From Gryllotalpicola protaetiae (GTDB lineage Bacteria; Actinomycetota; Actinomycetes; Actinomycetales; Microbacteriaceae), in assembly GCF_003627055.1 (NCBI RefSeq), contig NZ_CP032624.1:1984001-2048000 (forward strand): 64,000 nucleotides of DNA. The letters are read 5' to 3'. Under the pieces are notes generated by a model. The model had not been told where the DNA came from and searched no databases. It saw nothing but the letters and a program-made list of their open reading frames with translations. The first letter of the stretch is position 1, and each line of letters starts with the position of its first letter. Of this stretch, positions 53,055-61,377 are shown piece by piece. A program made the translations under genes and the position numbers.

Positions 53055-53728
53055 GCTCGTTGCTGAAGGCTCGCCGACTCGCGGCATCCATTCTCTCCGT
53101 CGTCGTCGCAGTGACCGTACTCTCCGGCTGCACGGCGACCGCGCTGCAGTCGCAATACGAGAACGGCGACAACAAGGGGTACATCTCGGGCACCGGCGTG
53201 ACCGAGATCAAGCCCGCTGATCGCAAGGACCCCGTGTCGTTCTCCGGCACGACCGACCAGGGCACGTCGTTCTCGACGGCCGACCATGCGGGCGATGTGA
53301 TCGTCGTGAACTTCTGGTACGCGGGGTGCCCGCCGTGCCGGCTCGAGGCGAAGTCGCTGCAGAAGCTGAACGTGCAGTTCGAGGGCAAGGGCGTCGACTT
53401 CGTCGGCGTGAACACGCGGGATGACAAGGCGAGCGCCGCCTCGTACGACAAGACCTTCGGGGTGACCTACCCGTCGATCCTCGACGCGAGCAAGGGCAGG
53501 GTCCAGCTCGCGTTCAGCGGCACGTACCGGCCGAACGCGACGCCGACCACGATCATCCTCGACAAGCAGGGCCGGGTCGCCGCGCGCATCGAGGGCCCGG
53601 TGAACGACCAGCCGTCGACGGTGTCGACGCTGATCGACGCAGCGCGCGGGGAGCGCGCGCCCAGCGCCGAAGGCGCGGCTGTGCCGGGCAAGGCCCGGCA
53701 CGCAAGTACCGCCGAGGGCGGCTCGTGA
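53051..53728 (+). CDS. TlpA/ResA-like thioredoxin lipoprotein
   Basis: A 225-residue exported thiol-disulfide protein. The signal peptide ends in the lipobox VLSGC; the thioredoxin domain has WYAGCPPCRLEAKSL with a CPPC active site and TPTTIILD with the cis-Pro. It should reduce apocytochrome c Cys pairs before haem attachment, receiving electrons from CcdA encoded next. A charged C-terminal tail of about 30 residues is unusual for ResA. Confidence 0.9.
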   Translation: MSSLLKARRLAASILSVVVAVTVLSGCTATALQSQYENGDNKGYISGTGVTEIKPADRKDPVSFSGTTDQGTSFSTADHAGDVIVVNFWYAGCPPCRLEAKSLQKLNVQFEGKGVDFVGVNTRDDKASAASYDKTFGVTYPSILDASKGRVQLAFSGTYRPNATPTTIILDKQGRVAARIEGPVNDQPSTVSTLIDAARGERAPSAEGAAVPGKARHASTAEGGS

Positions 53729-54483
53729 ACCCGTTCGGCGAGCTCGTGACAAGCGGCCAGCTGGTCGTCGCGGTGCCGATCGCGCTGCTCGCCGGGCTGG
53801 TGTCGTTCGCGTCGCCGTGCATCCTGCCGCTCGTGCCTGGTTATCTCGCCTACATCGGCGGCTTCACCGACGGGCGGTCGACCGCCGCGCGCGGCGACCG
53901 GCGCGGGCAGAGCCGGCTCGCGCTCGGCGTCGTGCTGTTCATCCTCGGTTTCGCGGCCGTGTTCGTTGTCAGCGGGTTCCTGTTCGGGGCGCTCGGCACC
54001 TGGCTCGCGGTCTACCGCGACCTGATCACCCGCATCGCCGGCGTCGTCGTGATCCTGCTGGGGCTCGTGTTCGTCGGGCAGTTCTCGTTCCTGCAGAACA
54101 TCGTGAAGCCGTCGTGGCGCGGGCGCTCGGGGCTGACGGGCGCGCCGCTGCTCGGCATCGCCTTCGCGATCGGCTGGAGCCCCTGCACCGGCCCGACTCT
54201 CGCCGCGATCGACAGCATCGGGTTCGGCGGCGGCTCGCCGTGGCAGGGCGCGTTCCTCGCGTTCTGCTACGCGCTCGGCCTCGGCATCCCGTTCCTGCTG
54301 ATCGCGCTCGGCCTCGGCTGGGCCACTTCGGCTGTCGCATTCCTCAAGCGGCATATTCGCCTCGTGAACATCATCGGCGGCGTCCTGCTGATCGTCATCG
54401 GCGTGCTGATGGTGTCGGGTCTGTGGAACGCATGGATGCTTCAGCTGCAGGAGGTGATCCCGTATTTCAAGACAGCAGTCTGA
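53725..54483 (+). CDS. ccdA: Cytochrome c biogenesis protein CcdA
   Basis: A 252-residue inner-membrane protein with six helices. The two conserved Cys sit in SFASPCILPLVPGY and IGWSPCTGPTL. It carries reducing equivalents from cytoplasmic thioredoxin across the membrane to the TlpA-like protein. GTG 53725 overlaps the upstream stop. Confidence 0.93.
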   Translation: MNPFGELVTSGQLVVAVPIALLAGLVSFASPCILPLVPGYLAYIGGFTDGRSTAARGDRRGQSRLALGVVLFILGFAAVFVVSGFLFGALGTWLAVYRDLITRIAGVVVILLGLVFVGQFSFLQNIVKPSWRGRSGLTGAPLLGIAFAIGWSPCTGPTLAAIDSIGFGGGSPWQGAFLAFCYALGLGIPFLLIALGLGWATSAVAFLKRHIRLVNIIGGVLLIVIGVLMVSGLWNAWMLQLQEVIPYFKTAV

Positions 54484-54487
54484 TGAG

Positions 54488-56194
54488 GTGAGCGGGACCA
54501 CCCGCACCTCGCAGTTCGACCGCACCGCCGACGGCGACCTGCTGCCGAGTGACCACATCGACACCATCGACGAGGGGGCGCCGGGTGAGGCATCCGTCGG
54601 CGCCGTCAAGCTCGGGCCGATCGGCTGGGCGCGCTGGTTCTGGCGCCAGCTGACCAGCATGCGCACCGCGCTGTTCCTGCTGCTGCTGCTCGCCCTCGCG
54701 GCGGTGCCCGGCTCGCTGGTGCCGCAGCATCTGAGCGACCCGAACGGCGTCACGCAGTACAAGCTCGACCACCCGGTGCTCTACCCGGTGCTCGACAAGC
54801 TGCAGGTGTTCGACACCTACTCGTCCGTCTGGTTCTCGGCGATCTACCTGCTGCTGTTCGTCTCGCTGGTGGGCTGCATCATTCCGCGCGTCAAGCACCA
54901 CGCCGACGCGATGCTGAGCAAGCCACCGCGCACCCCGTTCCGACTGAACCGCATGGCCGGCTTCAGGGCCGTCGAGGCGCCCGAAGGCACGGATGCCGCG
55001 GCCGCCGTCGCCTCCGCCCAGAAGCTGCTCAAGGGGCAGGGCTACCGCACGGTCGTCTTTGAGGGGCCGCGCGAGACCTCGGTCAGTGCCGAGCGCGGCT
55101 ACCTGCGCGAGACCGGCAACCTCATCTTCCACATCGCGCTGCTCGGTGTGCTGGTCGTCGTCGGCATCGGCGGCGGCTTCGGCTGGACGGCTCAGCGCGT
55201 CGTCACCGTCGGCCAGACCTTCGTCGACACCAACGTCAACCTCGACTCGTTCAACCCGGGCCGCTTCGTCGATGGCGACAAGCTGCCGCCCTACTCGGTG
55301 CAGCTCAACAAGCTCGTCGTGAAGTACGACAAGGGCACCGCGGCGGATTCCCGCGGTCTGCCCCTCGACTACGACGCGAGCGTCACAGCCACCCGCAAGG
55401 ACGGCAGCTCGTACCAGACGCACATCAAGGTCAACCATCCGCTGCGCATCGACGGCACGAGCGTGTATCTGCTCGGCAACGGCTACGCGCCGACGCTCAC
55501 CTTCCGCAATCCGGCCGGCAAGGTCGTCTCGACGCAGACCGTGCCGTTCCCGCAGTTCCTCGACTCGAACATGACCTCGCAGGGCGTCATCAAGGTGACC
55601 GACGGCCTCTCTGACCAGCTCGGCATCATGGCGCTGCTCTTCCCGACGGCGCCCGCGTCCACGCCGAAGGGGCAGATGCCTGCCTCGACGTTCCCCGACC
55701 TCGGCAACCCGCGCATCAGCCTCACGATCTACAAGGGCGATCTCGGGCTCGACAACGGCGAGCCACAGTCGGTCTACGCGCTCGACCCGAAGGGGCTCAC
55801 CCAGATCGCCGGGCCCGCGTCGAAGACCGCCGCGCTCGACCTCGGCGTCGGCCAGACCGCGCAGCTGCCGGGCGGCATGGGCTCGGTGACACTCGACGGC
55901 GTTGCTCGGTTCGCGTCGCTCGACATCCACCACGACCCGACGCAGGGCTGGGTGCTGGTGTTCGCGATCCTGATCCTGGGCGGGCTGCTCACGTCGCTGT
56001 TCGTGCCACGACGGCGCATGTGGGTGAAGGCGAAGACGGATGCCGCGGGCGGCGTCACCCTCGAGTACGCCGGCCTTGCCCGGGGCGAGGACCCGCGTCT
56101 CGACGAGGCGGTCGAGCAGCTGGCATCCGCTCACACGGCTTCACTGGTCGGCCGGGCAGAGTCTGTAGGCGAACTCAACAACTCGAAGGCGTAG
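54488..56194 (+). CDS. resB: Cytochrome c biogenesis protein ResB
   Basis: A 568-residue protein, System II haem lyase/transport subunit together with CcsB. Three N-terminal helices (first after MRTALFLLLLLALAAVPGS), a large extracytoplasmic domain of about 300 residues, and a final helix near residue 500. A pre-TM acidic N-terminus of 35 residues is present. GTG 54488 follows ccdA by four bases. The stop TAG forms part of a -10-like TAGCGT before ccsB. Confidence 0.92.
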   Translation: MSGTTRTSQFDRTADGDLLPSDHIDTIDEGAPGEASVGAVKLGPIGWARWFWRQLTSMRTALFLLLLLALAAVPGSLVPQHLSDPNGVTQYKLDHPVLYPVLDKLQVFDTYSSVWFSAIYLLLFVSLVGCIIPRVKHHADAMLSKPPRTPFRLNRMAGFRAVEAPEGTDAAAAVASAQKLLKGQGYRTVVFEGPRETSVSAERGYLRETGNLIFHIALLGVLVVVGIGGGFGWTAQRVVTVGQTFVDTNVNLDSFNPGRFVDGDKLPPYSVQLNKLVVKYDKGTAADSRGLPLDYDASVTATRKDGSSYQTHIKVNHPLRIDGTSVYLLGNGYAPTLTFRNPAGKVVSTQTVPFPQFLDSNMTSQGVIKVTDGLSDQLGIMALLFPTAPASTPKGQMPASTFPDLGNPRISLTIYKGDLGLDNGEPQSVYALDPKGLTQIAGPASKTAALDLGVGQTAQLPGGMGSVTLDGVARFASLDIHHDPTQGWVLVFAILILGGLLTSLFVPRRRMWVKAKTDAAGGVTLEYAGLARGEDPRLDEAVEQLASAHTASLVGRAESVGELNNSKA

Positions 56195-56203
56195 CGTACT
56201 GAC

Positions 56204-57220
56204 GTGACCGACACCCTCTCCACCGTCTCCGAGATCGCGATCTACGTGGTCATGGGGCTGTACGTCGTCGCGACCGCCTTGTTCGTGCTCGATCTCGCGA
56301 AGCGCAGCTCGCAGGGTGCGGCGCCCGCGGCGGTGCGCAGCGCGGTGGAGCGCCGGGCCGAGGCATCCGTTTCTTCCGGGTCTCTCAACTCGACCACCGC
56401 GACCCTGGTGCGGCCGTCGCCCGACGCGGCCCGACCCGCGTCGGGGGTGCCGGCATCGTCGAAGATGCTGCGTGCGGCGATGACGGTGACGACGATCGCG
56501 TGGGGCATCCACCTGCTCTCGGTCGTGACCCGGGGAATCGCGGCGCACCGCGTGCCGTGGGCCAATATGTGGGAGTTCTCGCTGACGGGCACGCTCGTCA
56601 TCGTCGGGATCTTCCTGCTGGCGAACCTGCGGTGGGACATCCGCTGGATCGGCACGTTCATCCTCGGCCTGGTCTGTGTGCTGCTGATGATCGCGCAGAC
56701 CCGTTACTACGTGCCGGTCGTGCCACTGCCGCCGGCGCTGCAGTCGTACTGGCTGGTCATCCACATCATGGTGGCGATCCTGGGCACCGCGTTCTTCGCG
56801 CTGGGCTTCGCGCTCGCGGGCGCGCAGCTGCTGCAGGCATGGCGCGAGCGGCGCGAGGCGCTGTCGATGCCGCCGGTGCTGCCGTTCCTCAAGACGCTGC
56901 CGAACGCGCTGACGCTCGAGAACCTCAGCTACCGCGTCAACATCATCGGCTTCATCTGCTGGACGTTCACGCTCATCGCCGGCGCGATCTGGGCCGAGAA
57001 GGCCTGGGGTCGCTACTGGGGCTGGGACACCAAGGAAGTCTGGACGTTCATCATCTGGGTGATCTACGCCGGGTACATCCACGCGCGGGCGACGCGCGGC
57101 TGGCGCGGGTCGCGATCGGCGTGGCTTGCGATCATCGGGTTCTCGGCCGTGATGTTCAACTTCGGCGTCGTGAACGTCTTCTTCCACGGCCTGCACTCCT
57201 ACTCGGGGCTGTCGAGCTAG
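56204..57220 (+). CDS. ccsB: Cytochrome c biogenesis protein CcsB (CcsA type)
   Basis: A 338-residue membrane protein with eight helices. The haem-handling WWD-type motif is WGWDTKEVWTFIIWVIYAGY; IPWANMWEF-like VPWANMWEFSL and axial His residues (HLLSVVTRG, VIHIMVAIL) are present. With ResB it moves haem out and attaches it to CxxCH apocytochromes. TAGCGT six bases before GTG 56204 could give a second, leaderless start inside the operon. Confidence 0.92.
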   Translation: MTDTLSTVSEIAIYVVMGLYVVATALFVLDLAKRSSQGAAPAAVRSAVERRAEASVSSGSLNSTTATLVRPSPDAARPASGVPASSKMLRAAMTVTTIAWGIHLLSVVTRGIAAHRVPWANMWEFSLTGTLVIVGIFLLANLRWDIRWIGTFILGLVCVLLMIAQTRYYVPVVPLPPALQSYWLVIHIMVAILGTAFFALGFALAGAQLLQAWRERREALSMPPVLPFLKTLPNALTLENLSYRVNIIGFICWTFTLIAGAIWAEKAWGRYWGWDTKEVWTFIIWVIYAGYIHARATRGWRGSRSAWLAIIGFSAVMFNFGVVNVFFHGLHSYSGLSS

Positions 57221-57234
57221 GAGTTTCTGCGGCG

Positions 57235-57240
57235 TAGAGT
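57235..57240 (+). promoter_or_regulatory. -10 box, leaderless start
   Basis: TAGAGT ends seven bases before GTG 57248 of the small membrane protein gene. Confidence 0.4.
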
Positions 57241-57247
57241 CGGCGCC

Positions 57248-57697
57248 GTGAGCGGGAGGCTGCGCGCGGCGCGGATCTGGCAGCTCGCGGCGCTCGGTCT
57301 CGCCGCGGCGGCGGCCGTTGTCGTGCTGTTCGCGCCGCTGTACTCATCGGGGACGACGACGTGCGACCCGCCTGGGGTGGCGTGTGCGGTGCACCCGGCG
57401 GCGCAGGCTTCGGTGCTTGCGGTGAACGGGCCCGGCATCCTCTGGTACGTCTTGGCACCTGTCGCGCTGTGTCTGATTCCGGTGCTCGTGCGGGGCAGTG
57501 CGTGGCGCGCGGTTTCGATCACGTGCGTCGTGGTGCTGGGGATGCTTGTGCTGCTCGGTCTTCTCACGATCGGCACGTTCTACGTGCCGGCGCTGGGGGC
57601 TGCCGTGGCGGGGGCGTCGATGCACGCGCCGGTGGGCGGAGGACTTTCGCGCCGGGGGAGGACGTTTCCGCAGAAAACGTCCTCCGTTCGCGAATAA
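57248..57697 (+). CDS. Small hypothetical membrane protein
   Basis: A 149-residue protein with three hydrophobic helices. A loop after the first helix has two Cys (TTTCDPPGVACAVHP) that could form a disulfide outside the cell. I do not recognise the family. It follows the cytochrome c maturation genes on the same strand. The last 20 residues or so (RRGRTFPQKTSSVRE) are encoded by the palindromic repeat at 57638-57704, so the C-terminus was probably rewritten by that element. Confidence 0.65.
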   Translation: MSGRLRAARIWQLAALGLAAAAAVVVLFAPLYSSGTTTCDPPGVACAVHPAAQASVLAVNGPGILWYVLAPVALCLIPVLVRGSAWRAVSITCVVVLGMLVLLGLLTIGTFYVPALGAAVAGASMHAPVGGGLSRRGRTFPQKTSSVRE

Positions 57698-57704
57698 ATC
57701 CTCC
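57638..57704. repeat. REP-like palindromic element, copy 2
   Basis: Inner arms GGAGGACGTTT (57657-57667) and AAACGTCCTCC (57675-57685); outer imperfect arms GGAGGACTTTCGCG (57638-57651) and CGCGAATAAATCCTCC (57689-57704). The core TTCCGCAGAA and flanking GGAGGACG/CGTCCTCC match copy 1 at 42381-42423. It forms the 3' end of the upstream gene. Confidence 0.75.
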
Positions 57705-57718
57705 CTCGGGGCGGGCGG

Positions 57719-58645
57719 TCAGCCGGCGCTCCGGGCGATCGCGGCCATCAGCGCCGCGCCGGTCCCAGTGCGCTCTGCGCCGTCACGATAGACCGCTCGC
57801 AACTCGCGCACGAAGCGGACACCCCGCACGCGGACGCGCACCAGCCGGCCCGCAGCCAGATCGTCGCGCACCGCCAGGATGCTCAGAATCGCCGCGCCCC
57901 CGCCGGCGACGACCGCGGTGCGGATCGCCGCCGTCGTGGGCAGCTCGGCGAGCGGCGCAACCGGGACGCACCCGGCCTCGGCGAGCATCCGCTCTGCTGC
58001 CAGTCGGGTGCCCGAGCCGCGCTCGCGCGTGATGAGCGGCGTGCGGGCGAGCGCGGGCACGCTGATCTCGCGCCGGTGGGCCCACGGATGCGTGGGGGAG
58101 ACCACGGTGACGAGCTCGTCCCTGGCGATCGTGCTCTGCGCAAGATCGCCGAGCTCGCCGGCATCGAGCGGCGACTCGATGAATCCGAGCCGCGCATCGC
58201 CTGCGGCGACGAGAGCCACGACCCGTTCACTGTTGGTCGCCGTCACGGCGACGCGCGCGGCGGCATCCGTCTCGTGCAGTGCCATGAGCCAGCGCGGCAG
58301 CAGATACTCGGCGATCGTGAGGCTGGATGCGACGGTGATCGGCTCGTCGCCGTGATCGCGCAGAGCGGCGATGCCCGCCTCGAAGCGCGCCGCGGCGTCG
58401 GCGACCTCGGCCGCCCACGCCGCCGCGGCCACTCCCGCGGGAGTCAGCGTCGATCCGCGCGACGAGCGGGTGAGCAGAGGCACACCGACGGACGTCTCGA
58501 GCCGCCGCATCCGCACCGAGGCGGCCTGCTGGCTGATCACGAGCTCGCTCGCCGCGGCCGAGATGGAGCCTGTGCGCGCGACGGCCGCGAGCAGCCGTAG
58601 AGAGGTCAGGTCGGCTTCTGATACAACCGTGGATTGTGGTCTCAC
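57719..58645 (-). CDS. LysR family transcriptional regulator
   Basis: A 308-residue regulator. The N-terminal helix-turn-helix is LRLLAAVARTGSISAAASEL then VISQQAASVRMRRLE; the rest is a periplasmic-binding-like effector domain. It is divergent from the TDT transporter gene with 48 bases between, so that gene is the likely target, with a carboxylate as inducer. GTG 58645 chosen; the open frame extends far upstream across the transporter gene but is not LysR-like. Confidence 0.9.
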   Translation of the reverse strand: MRPQSTVVSEADLTSLRLLAAVARTGSISAAASELVISQQAASVRMRRLETSVGVPLLTRSSRGSTLTPAGVAAAAWAAEVADAAARFEAGIAALRDHGDEPITVASSLTIAEYLLPRWLMALHETDAAARVAVTATNSERVVALVAAGDARLGFIESPLDAGELGDLAQSTIARDELVTVVSPTHPWAHRREISVPALARTPLITRERGSGTRLAAERMLAEAGCVPVAPLAELPTTAAIRTAVVAGGGAAILSILAVRDDLAAGRLVRVRVRGVRFVRELRAVYRDGAERTGTGAALMAAIARSAG

Positions 58646-58693
58646 AATGAGGCGACGATACCGCGCCGAGCCGAGCCGGCGCACGCTGATGGC

Positions 58694-59755
58694 ATGCCTC
58701 GCTTCACGCTCTCGAATGTCACGCCCAACTGGTTCGCCGCGGTCATGGGGACGGGCATCGTGGCGAACGCGGCCGCGAGCCAGCCCTTTCAATTCCCAGG
58801 CCTGCGTCAGGGCGCGATCGCCGTCTGGCTCATCGCCTGCGCGCTGCTGGTGTTCTTCACCGTGGCATCCGTCATTCACTGGGTGCGCTATCCGGCGACG
58901 GCGCGCGGGCATCACCTCAACCCGGTGATGGCGCACTTCTACGGCGCGCCGCCGATGGCCTTCCTCACCGTGGGAGCAGGAACGCTGCTCGTCGGGCGCG
59001 ACCTCATCGGCCTGCCGGCGGCGGTCACGGTCGACTGGGTGCTCTGGTCGCTCGGCACGGCCGGCGGGCTGGTCGCGGCCGTGATCGTGCCGTACCTCGC
59101 CTTCACCCGCCACGAGAACAGCGCGGATTCGGCGTTCGGCGGCTGGCTCATGCCGGTCGTCCCGCCGATGGTGTCGGCCGCCACGGGGGCACTGCTGCTG
59201 CCGTATGCAGCGGCGGGCCAGGCGCGAGAGACTCTGCTGGCCGGCTGCTACGCCATGTTCGGACTGAGCCTGCTGGCATCCTTCGTCATCATCGTGCAGC
59301 TCTGGCAGCGCCTCGCCGTGCACAAGGTGGGCGCTGAGGGCATGGTGCCGACGCTGTGGATCGTGCTCGGCCCCCTCGGGCAGTCGGTCACCGCAGTCAA
59401 CCTGCTCGCGGGGAATGCGAGCGGCGCGTTCGGCACGTCGTTCGACCACTCGCTCATGACGTTCGCGATCCTCTTCGGGCTGCCCGTGCTCGGATTCGCC
59501 CTCATGTGGTTTGCGATCGCGGCGGCGATCACGATTCGCACGGCGCGCCGCGGGCTGCCGTTCTCGCTGACCTGGTGGTCGTTCACCTTCCCCGTCGGAA
59601 CGGTGGTCACGGGTACCGCGGGGCTGGCGGCGCACACGGGGCTGACCGCGGTCGCCGTGCTGTCAGCTGCGCTGTTCGCCTTCCTCGTCGTCGCGTGGGC
59701 GGCAGTCGGGGTGCGCACCTTCCGGGCGAGCACAGGGTTCGCGCTTGCCGCCTGA
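58694..59755 (+). CDS. TDT family transporter (tellurite/dicarboxylate, SLAC1 type)
   Basis: A 353-residue membrane protein with ten helices. NWFAAVMGTGIVANAA near the N-terminus is typical of the TDT family (TehA, Mae1, SLAC1), which move malate, sulfite or other anions; HFYGAPPMAFLTVG is another conserved stretch. ATG 58694 selected; no ribosome-binding site is strong. Likely controlled by the divergent LysR protein. Confidence 0.88.
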   Translation: MPRFTLSNVTPNWFAAVMGTGIVANAAASQPFQFPGLRQGAIAVWLIACALLVFFTVASVIHWVRYPATARGHHLNPVMAHFYGAPPMAFLTVGAGTLLVGRDLIGLPAAVTVDWVLWSLGTAGGLVAAVIVPYLAFTRHENSADSAFGGWLMPVVPPMVSAATGALLLPYAAAGQARETLLAGCYAMFGLSLLASFVIIVQLWQRLAVHKVGAEGMVPTLWIVLGPLGQSVTAVNLLAGNASGAFGTSFDHSLMTFAILFGLPVLGFALMWFAIAAAITIRTARRGLPFSLTWWSFTFPVGTVVTGTAGLAAHTGLTAVAVLSAALFAFLVVAWAAVGVRTFRASTGFALAA

Positions 59756-59759
59756 CGAG

Positions 59760-60473
59760 CTAGGCCAAGAAGCCCGTGAGGAGGGCCTCGGTGCCGTCGA
59801 GGTGCTCCTGCATCGCGGCGACCGCCTCGTCGGGGCGGCCGGCCAAGATCGCACCGACCACGCGCTGGTGCTGCTCGTCGGAGTGCGCGATGTTGCGCGC
59901 CAGGAGCGGGATCTCGTCCAGCAGCCTGTTGATGCGCGTGCGCGCGTCGGCGACGAGCGGCACCAGGCTCGGCGCGCCCGCGAGTTCGGCGATGGCGAGG
60001 TGCAGCCTCGAGTCGAGACGGCGGTAATCGGCGGATGCCGCGCCCGAGCTCTCTTCGAGCGCCGACTGCAGCCGCTCGCGCTCCTCGGCGGTCAGGGCGC
60101 GAGCCGCCGCGAGGCGGGCGGCGCCGGTCTCGAGCACGGCTCGAACCGCCAGTGCGTCGACCACAGCCGCGGGGGAAAGGGGTTCCGGGGAGGCATCCGT
60201 CACCTCATGCGCACCGCCCGTCGGCAGCTCGTCGGCGACGAACGTGCCGCCGTAGCGGCCGCGGCGCGAGATCAGGTAGCCGGCATCCGCCAGCGCCGCG
60301 ATCGCCTCGCGCAGGGTGTCGCGACTGACGCCGAGCCGCACCGCGAGCTCGCGCTCGCTCGGCAGCCGCTCGCCCGGACCGACCGCGCCGAGACGGATCG
60401 TCTGCAGCAACCGCTGCACAGTCTCCTCAAAGGCGTTCCCGCCGCGCACGGGCCGCAGAAGCGCGTCGGTCAT
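59760..60473 (-). CDS. FadR-type GntR family regulator
   Basis: A 237-residue regulator. N-terminal winged helix: GERLPSERELAVRLGVSRDTLREAIAAL, then RRGRYGGTFV in the wing. The C-terminal all-helical FCD domain has metal-site residues (DSRLHLAIAELAG, HSDEQHQRVVGAIL). It lies downstream of the amine-catabolic genes on the same strand, separated by a large inverted repeat, and probably represses them. Confidence 0.92.
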   Translation of the reverse strand: MTDALLRPVRGGNAFEETVQRLLQTIRLGAVGPGERLPSERELAVRLGVSRDTLREAIAALADAGYLISRRGRYGGTFVADELPTGGAHEVTDASPEPLSPAAVVDALAVRAVLETGAARLAAARALTAEERERLQSALEESSGAASADYRRLDSRLHLAIAELAGAPSLVPLVADARTRINRLLDEIPLLARNIAHSDEQHQRVVGAILAGRPDEAVAAMQEHLDGTEALLTGFLA

Positions 60474-60486
60474 ACGTCCTCCGTTG

Positions 60487-60574
60487 GTTGAGGGGCCCGC
60501 GCAGCGGGCGTCTCGAAACCAACTCGCAGTCGCGGGATCGTTTCGAGACGCGCGCCTGCGGCGGGCTCCTCAAC
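60487..60574. repeat. Intergenic inverted repeat of Microbacteriaceae type
   Basis: The left part starts GTTGAGG and ends GTCTCGAAAC (60487-60519); the right part starts GTTTCGAGACG and ends CCTCAAC (60540-60574), with GC-rich stretches inside each arm pairing imperfectly. It fills the gap between the SDR and GntR genes. Elements with GTTGAGGAGC...CTCGAAAC ends are dispersed in this family's genomes from memory. Confidence 0.7.
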
Positions 60575-60588
60575 GATCGGAGGTCTCA

Positions 60589-61377
60589 TCACAGTGGGGT
60601 GACGTATGCCGAGGAAATGCCGCCGTCGACGAGGAAGGTCGAGGCGGTGATGAACGACGCGTCGTCGGAGGCGAGGAACGCGACCGCGGCGGCCAGTTCC
60701 TCCGGCTCGGCGAAGCGGCCCGTCGGAATGTGCACCAGCCGGCGCTGGGCGCGCTCGGGGTCCTTGGCGAAGAGCTCCTGCAGCAACGGGGTGTTCACGG
60801 GGCCGGGGCAGAGCGCGTTCACGCGGATCCCCTGCCGGGCGAACTGCACGCCCAGCTCGCGCGTCATCGCGAGCACGCCGCCCTTCGACGCCGTATACGA
60901 GATCTGCGAAGTGGCCGAGCCGAGCACCGCCACGAACGACGCCGTGTTGATGATCGAGCCCCTGCCCTGCGCGGTCATGTGCCGCAGCGCCGCGCGCGAG
61001 CACAGATACACCGACTTCAGGTTGACGTCCTGCACCTTCTGCCACGCGGGCAGCTCGGTGGTCTCGATCGAGTCGTCATCGGGGGGCGAGATGCCGGCGT
61101 TGTTGAACGCGATGTCGACAGAGCCGTACGTCGCGGCCGCCGTGTCGAACAGGGCATCCACCTGCTCCTGATCGGTGACGTCGGCCTTCACGAACAGGCC
61201 GTCGACCGATTCGGCTGCGGCCTCGCCCGCGGCCGGGTCGACGTCGCCGATGACGACCTTCGCGCCCTCGGCGGCGAACCGCTTCGCGGTCGCGAGGCCG
61301 ATGCCGCTGGCGCCGCCGGTGATCACGGCGACCTTCCCCGCCAGGCGCTGGGTCAGGTTGATGGGCTCGATCGCCAC
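60589..61377 (-). CDS. Short-chain dehydrogenase/reductase
   Basis: A 262-residue classical SDR. Cofactor loop TGGASGIGLATAKR with Asp further on (GDVDP), favouring NAD; NNAGIS; catalytic Ser in INTASFVAVLG, Tyr and Lys in YTASKGG. It is coupled to the aldehyde dehydrogenase gene by a one-base overlap. It may oxidise an alcohol or hydroxyacid formed during amine breakdown. Confidence 0.9.
   Translation of the reverse strand: MAIEPINLTQRLAGKVAVITGGASGIGLATAKRFAAEGAKVVIGDVDPAAGEAAAESVDGLFVKADVTDQEQVDALFDTAAATYGSVDIAFNNAGISPPDDDSIETTELPAWQKVQDVNLKSVYLCSRAALRHMTAQGRGSIINTASFVAVLGSATSQISYTASKGGVLAMTRELGVQFARQGIRVNALCPGPVNTPLLQELFAKDPERAQRRLVHIPTGRFAEPEELAAAVAFLASDDASFITASTFLVDGGISSAYVTPL

Noticed and set aside
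58646-59635. 330-residue upstream extension of the LysR gene
   Set aside because: It is antisense to the TDT transporter, with Arg/Asp/His-rich low-complexity residues, and not LysR-like.
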